From the NCBI GenBank assembly GCA_025618425.1, contig CM046844.1, positions 6,350,347-6,414,346 on the forward strand: DNA of 64,000 nucleotides, written 5' to 3'. This DNA is from Heliocidaris tuberculata (taxonomy: Eukaryota > Echinodermata > Echinoidea > Camarodonta > Echinometridae). A program made the position numbers and the translations under genes. The notes under the pieces were generated by a model. That model made no database searches, was not told the origin of the DNA, and was given only the letters and a program-made list of their open reading frames with translations. This document shows, piece after piece, positions 60,003 to 64,000 of this stretch. How positions within the stretch are numbered: the stretch's first letter is position 1; each line of letters begins with the position of its first letter.

Positions 60003-60688
60003 GTGGAGAGGGAGTGAGAGAGAGGTGTAGGGAAAGTGGCAGAGAAAGATAGGGTAGGAATAAGAGGAAAGAGGAGAGAGAGAAAAAAATAAAAAAGAGA
60101 GAAAGAGAGAGAGAGAGAGAGAGAAGGAAGATAGAGAGAAAGAGAGAGAGGTGTAGGGAAAGTGGCAGAGAAAGATAGGGTAGGAATAAGAGGAAAGAGG
60201 AGAGAGAGAGAAGGAAGATAGAGAGAAAGAGAGAGAGAGAGAAGGAAGATAGAGAGAGAGAGAGAGAGAGAAGGAAGATAGAGGGAGAGAGAGAGAGTTG
60301 TAGGGAAAGTGGCAGAGAAAGATAGGGTAGGAATAAGAGGAAAGAGGAGAGAGAGAAAAAAATAAAAAAAGAGAGAAAGAGAGAGAGAGAAGGAAGATAG
60401 AGAAAGAGTGAGAGAGAGAGAAAGAAAGAGAGAGAAGGAAGATAGAGAGAGAGAGAGAGAGGTGTAGGGAAAGTGGCAGAGAAAGATAGGGAAGGCATAA
60501 GAGGAAAAAGGAGAGAGAGAACAAAATAAAATAGAGAGAAATAGAAGGAAGGTAAAGAGAGAAAGAGGGAGAGAGAGAAAGAGGGAGAGAGAGAAAGAGA
60601 GAGAGTGTGAGAGAAGGAAGATAGAGAGAGAGAGGGGTGTAGGAAGATAGAGGAATAAGAGGAAAGAGGAGAGAGAAAAAAATAAAAG

Positions 60689-60729
<41 letters not shown>

Positions 60730-60760
60730 AAATCCAGATGCTAGAGAGAGAGAGATAAGA
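60003..60760. repeat. Long purine-strand tandem array
   Basis: Higher-order units contain GGTGTAGGGAAAGTGGCAGA, GATAGGGTAGGAATAAGAGG and (GA)n with GGAAGATAGAG. The GTAGGGAAAGTGGCAG word recurs at about 60027, 60151, 60301 and 60465. More than 700 bp is nearly all purine on the + strand. The Ser/Leu-rich minus-strand frame of 313 codons is an artefact. Confidence 0.95.
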
Positions 60761-61107
60761 AGCGCAAAATAAGTATGTAAGACACAAATGATTTGGGTAA
60801 TATTGCGATCAAGACTGAGTGAAAGATAATTTGAATATGATGGATTAGGAAAGTTATGAAAAATGGAACCTGTTTTAAAGGTTACATCAACCATTTTGAC
60901 TTAATACTTGCAGCTCTGATATACTTGCTTGACATATCTCATTCGTTTTCTCAGAATTTAGAAAGTTGCGGAGATTTTGTAGCTTTATCACAAACCGACG
61001 CTTAGCATGCATGTATTTTGCAGGTATGGGGGTTCTCTACATATGCTTCAGTGACAGTATAAGGGCTATGATTGCAATTGGGTGTTGGGTTAGGTTTAGG
61101 AAAGTGG

Positions 61108-61425
61108 CGTATTTAGGGGGACACTAAAAGTGTACATTTTGCCCCCCCCCTTTTTAGAACTGAAAACCCTTTTTTTTTAGCTTGTCAGAGAATTTGGAAC
61201 GTCAAAGAGACCCCAAAATGTGTGATAACCCTTTTTAAAAATTGCTTTTCAGAGAATATTTGGGAGGGAAACAAAGCTGGAGACCAAAAAAATCTGATGA
61301 CCATATTTTTATTTTTTTTTTTTTTTGGGGGGGGGGGGGTCAGAAAATTTTCTGAGATTTGTGCCCTCCTCCCCCTCCCCCTTTTTTTTTTACAAAATCC
61401 TGGATCAGCCCCTGGTTTAAGGTAA
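61108..61425. mobile_element. Degenerate element with GTGGCGTATTTAGGGGG end
   Basis: The left GTGGCGTATTTAGGGGGACA and right AATCCTGGATCAGCCCCTGG are of the hAT-MITE type. The interior contains GCTTGTCAGAGAATTT (the inverse of the 44.8 kb word), a C run at 61142-61150 and a T(n)G(n) run at 61310-61339. Confidence 0.5.
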
Positions 61426-61699
61426 GCATTAGGCTCAGATAAAGTTTTTATCCAGGGATGAAGTTACGACTTTGGTTAGTGGAGGATATTAACCATGGAG
61501 CAGTTACTGCTAGAGCATGTTTCATACAATAGGTATTGGGTACATACATCAGTATTAAATAGCTTTGTAAGTGTATTCTAATTAAGATACCTTCCGATGA
61601 ACAGCAAAATTTCAGTTCTGTTCTTTCACATGTATCATGAGATGTTCAGGCAGTAAATTATATAAAAGTTATTAAAAATGTTGAGAAAGGAGATGTAAT

Positions 61700-62015
61700 A
61701 ACTAATCAAGATGAGAGAGAGAGAGAGGGGGAAGGGGTGGGGGGTCTAGAGAAGTAGAAGGAGAGGGGGAATAAAGATAAATCTAAGGAAACAGAGAGAG
61801 ATAGAGACAGACAGACAGACAGATAGACAGACAGAGAGGAATCAGAAGTTCATTAGCAATTAGGACAAAGAGAATAACAAAATATCGAGAGAGAGAGAGA
61901 GGGGGGGGGGGTTATAACCAAAATTTATATAGCTAATAAGAGAGAGAAAGATACAGAGACAAACAACCAACCCCCCCCCCCCCCCATAATGAGAGGGAGA
62001 GAGGGAGAGATTGAT
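61700..62015. repeat. GA/GACA microsatellites and G/C runs
   Basis: (GA)n, (GACA)n at about 61806-61836, a G run near 61902 and a C run of 15 near 61971-61985. Confidence 0.9.
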
Positions 62016-62019
62016 GTAA

Positions 62020-62382
62020 AAAAAAATTTGAACGAGCGGAAGACGCAAACCCTCCTCATACAACATGCAAGCAGTACTCGGGAGCACTCGCAAGACAGCA
62101 AGCAAGCGAATAGCTCATCTCGCTATGTGCAGCCGCACACAGCTACAGACAGACGGCCAACATTACTACTTTCATACCACATGTTAGAGGACGCATAATA
62201 TCTCGCCTCAGCGTATACACCAGCTCGCTTCCTAGCAAGGTAGCTTACCCTTGATGCTACTCTCATTATCACGTTTGCAGTCGCCGGAGAGATGCCGTAG
62301 ACAAAGCTGTGTGGATGTGTGTTTGTGTTTGGTTATAGCAAGGATCGCATCCTAGTGCCTTCTCAGCTCATTAAATCTATCG
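62020..62382 (+). other. Probable non-coding first exon (5'UTR) of a downstream gene
   Basis: A GC- and CpG-richer stretch (GAACGAGCGGAAGACGC, CAGTCGCCGGAGAGATGCC) ends in a strong donor ATCG|GTAAGTAGG at 62382/62383. No long frame is present, only short upstream ORFs, as expected for a 5'UTR. A possible internal acceptor (CACGTTTGCAG) ends at 62280, so the exon may begin at 62281. The transcription start cannot be placed. Confidence 0.45.
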
Positions 62383-62954
62383 GTAAGTAGGCATGAATTT
62401 AAGATTGGCCATGATGACACAGACTTCAAATGGGTCATCGTGCTCTGTGTGTACTTCTGATGATGTATTAAATGAACAGAATCACTTACCGGTACTTTTA
62501 TGTGAAATTTCCCTCATGGATGATGTATTGTATTACTTGTGAAGTGATAATTGATTTAACAGACTGTCATCACTTCTTATTCATCATGTGCAGTAATCTT
62601 AAGAAACAGACCGAGTTAATTTATTGTGCTTCAAGTGTCCATCTCTCCACCTTGTACAAGTAAATATAATCTGTGAGAAAAGGAAAATGAATTTTACCAT
62701 GAAATGAAAATTAGGAATTGACTTCATAACTTGATTTTGATTTAATGATTGACATTAATGTACCACATTTGAAAATGTTTTTAATTTATCTTTTCATTAT
62801 CATGGGAACATGATATTATACACAACTTTCGAGAAATTAATTCATTCATGTACACACACCCACACCAACACACACAACTGAATTGAGGAATAATTATAAA
62901 GTACTTATTCATATAAAATTCTGCTAAATGTTTATTCATTGATTTTGCTTTCAG

Positions 62955-63079
62955 AAATGCTTCTGAAATGAAAACAATATGTCAAGCTTCATTTACCCAA
63001 TATCCAACACCAATGAAACATTCAGGCCTTCACTGCTTATTCCCATATGGACTCGCAGCATTCAATCAGGCTGCTTTTG
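62955..63079 (+). CDS. Probable first coding exon of an unrecognised + strand gene
   Basis: The acceptor TTTTGCTTTCAG ends at 62954 and the donor TTTTG|GTGAGA follows 63079. An ATG at 62968 opens 37 codons plus one base: MKTICQASFTQYPTPMKHSG, then LHCLFPYGLAAFNQAAF. The sequence is rich in aromatic, Ala and Pro residues, like the low-complexity N-terminus of a transcription factor, but no domain is visible. A four-codon upstream ORF (ATG at 62957) overlaps the start. It follows the 5'UTR exon at 62382, and the next acceptor (TTTGTAG at 63982-63988) fits its phase. Confidence 0.45.
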
Positions 63080-63988
63080 GTGAGACTACTCCCTCGCTTG
63101 AAGGGAAATTGTCTACCAGCTAAATTTGATAAGCTACACGGACCTCCAGCAATTTAATATATTTACACTTCTCATCTAATAGGGTGTGTGATCAATACGT
63201 AAAGGTTTTTATTTGTAGGTCAACCAAGCCCCTGTCAAGCCCTTTCCTTCCTATGTTTGCTACACGTGGAGGCTGTTTGCTGATGGCTGACCTAATTGCC
63301 CGTTTGATACGTGCAGATGCTATGTTTCACTCTCAGTGATATTTAGACTTGAACTAGTAATGAATGGTTGATTTGTTTTTCATAGAAGAGTCATTCATAG
63401 GAAAGGTATATTAGTGGGGATATTTCCATCCTTCCTTTCTTTCTTGCTCTATCTCTCTCTCTTCCTGCTTTCCTTTTCTCTTTTAATCTAACTCTTCTTT
63501 ACATATTCATTCATGATGAGGTGATGTACTTTTTATATATTTTAGATAAACAGAAAAATAGTGTTATTTCCTTCAATTCTTTATGACAAAAAAATTGTCA
63601 TTATGGCACATAATTCTCCCATCTTTTTTGTGATTATCTTAGTGATAGAATTTACCCTTTGTGTGTCACAGTAGTGACTCTCCACGTTTGCCAATGTGCC
63701 ATGTTCGTTTCTTTGCAAAGATAAGCAATGATTGACAATAAGATTGCACAATTTTCACTCTTCACTTGACATTCAATGAAAGACTATTCTCTTCTATTTT
63801 TTAATGTAGGAGAGTAGAACCTTCATTAAAATTTATCTTTGTGAAAAAAAATGTGGAACACAGGTGCACAATGAGTCACACATATAATGTTGATCAGTTT
63901 TTTTTATTCCCACCTTGGTATCCTTTAATAAACCTCAAAATCTGCTTGTCTCCTTTTCCAATCTATTTTATGTACTTTTGGTTTGTAG

Positions 63989-64000
63989 CACCAGTGGCCT
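63989..64000 (+). other. Possible next exon cut by the window end
   Basis: A pyrimidine-rich stretch TGTCTCCTTTTCCAATCTAT... ends with TTTGTAG|CACCAGTGGCCT. Read in phase with 63079 it gives A-P-V-A. Only 12 bp are visible. Confidence 0.25.

Noticed and set aside
59953..60894. 313-codon minus-strand frame and overlapping frames
   Set aside because: Translation of a purine-rich tandem array; open in several frames at once, as expected for repeats lacking stops.

Overview
This is AT-rich eukaryotic DNA: spliced exons with GT-AG borders, long introns, many short inverted-repeat transposons, microsatellites and a 500-N assembly gap (33501-34000). The mobile-element style (GGGCC-ended foldbacks, TTAA-flanked MITEs, an AAAGGGGAAGTTCACCC-type foldback, tRNA-derived SINEs) and a bilaterian PLEKHM2 gene suggest a marine invertebrate, most likely an echinoderm such as a sea urchin. 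That placement is inference.

Region 1 (1-15481, + strand) is the 3' half of PLEKHM2 (also called SKIP), the lysosomal adaptor that links Arl8 to kinesin-1. Ten consecutive exons (1288 to 15481) have compatible splice phases and encode the last 429 residues, including a C-terminal PH domain. The RUN domain and kinesin-binding part lie upstream of the window. The introns hold MITEs, a Tc1/mariner-like element, LINE tails and SINEs.

Region 2 (15.5-37 kb) is mostly non-coding. It holds piggyBac-like TTAA elements, a long foldback, CT-rich tracts, an old satellite of roughly 160-180 bp units interrupted by a TIR element and by the gap, and a speculative small three-exon gene (22.6-30.8 kb).

Region 3 (37-62 kb) contains one good terminal coding exon of an unrecognised protein (37550-37787) with an RFX X-box motif about 0.5 kb upstream. 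The rest is repeats: CpG-rich TIR element, minisatellites, purine arrays, LINE 3' ends. There are also a few unique GC-richer islands that may be regulatory.

Region 4 (62-64 kb) looks like the 5' end of another + strand gene: a non-coding first exon ending in a strong GTAAGT donor, then an exon with a start codon open into the next intron, then a possible third exon at the window edge.

No rRNA, tRNA gene, CRISPR array or prokaryotic feature was seen. Most open reading frames outside the exons listed are chance frames in repeats or low-complexity DNA.
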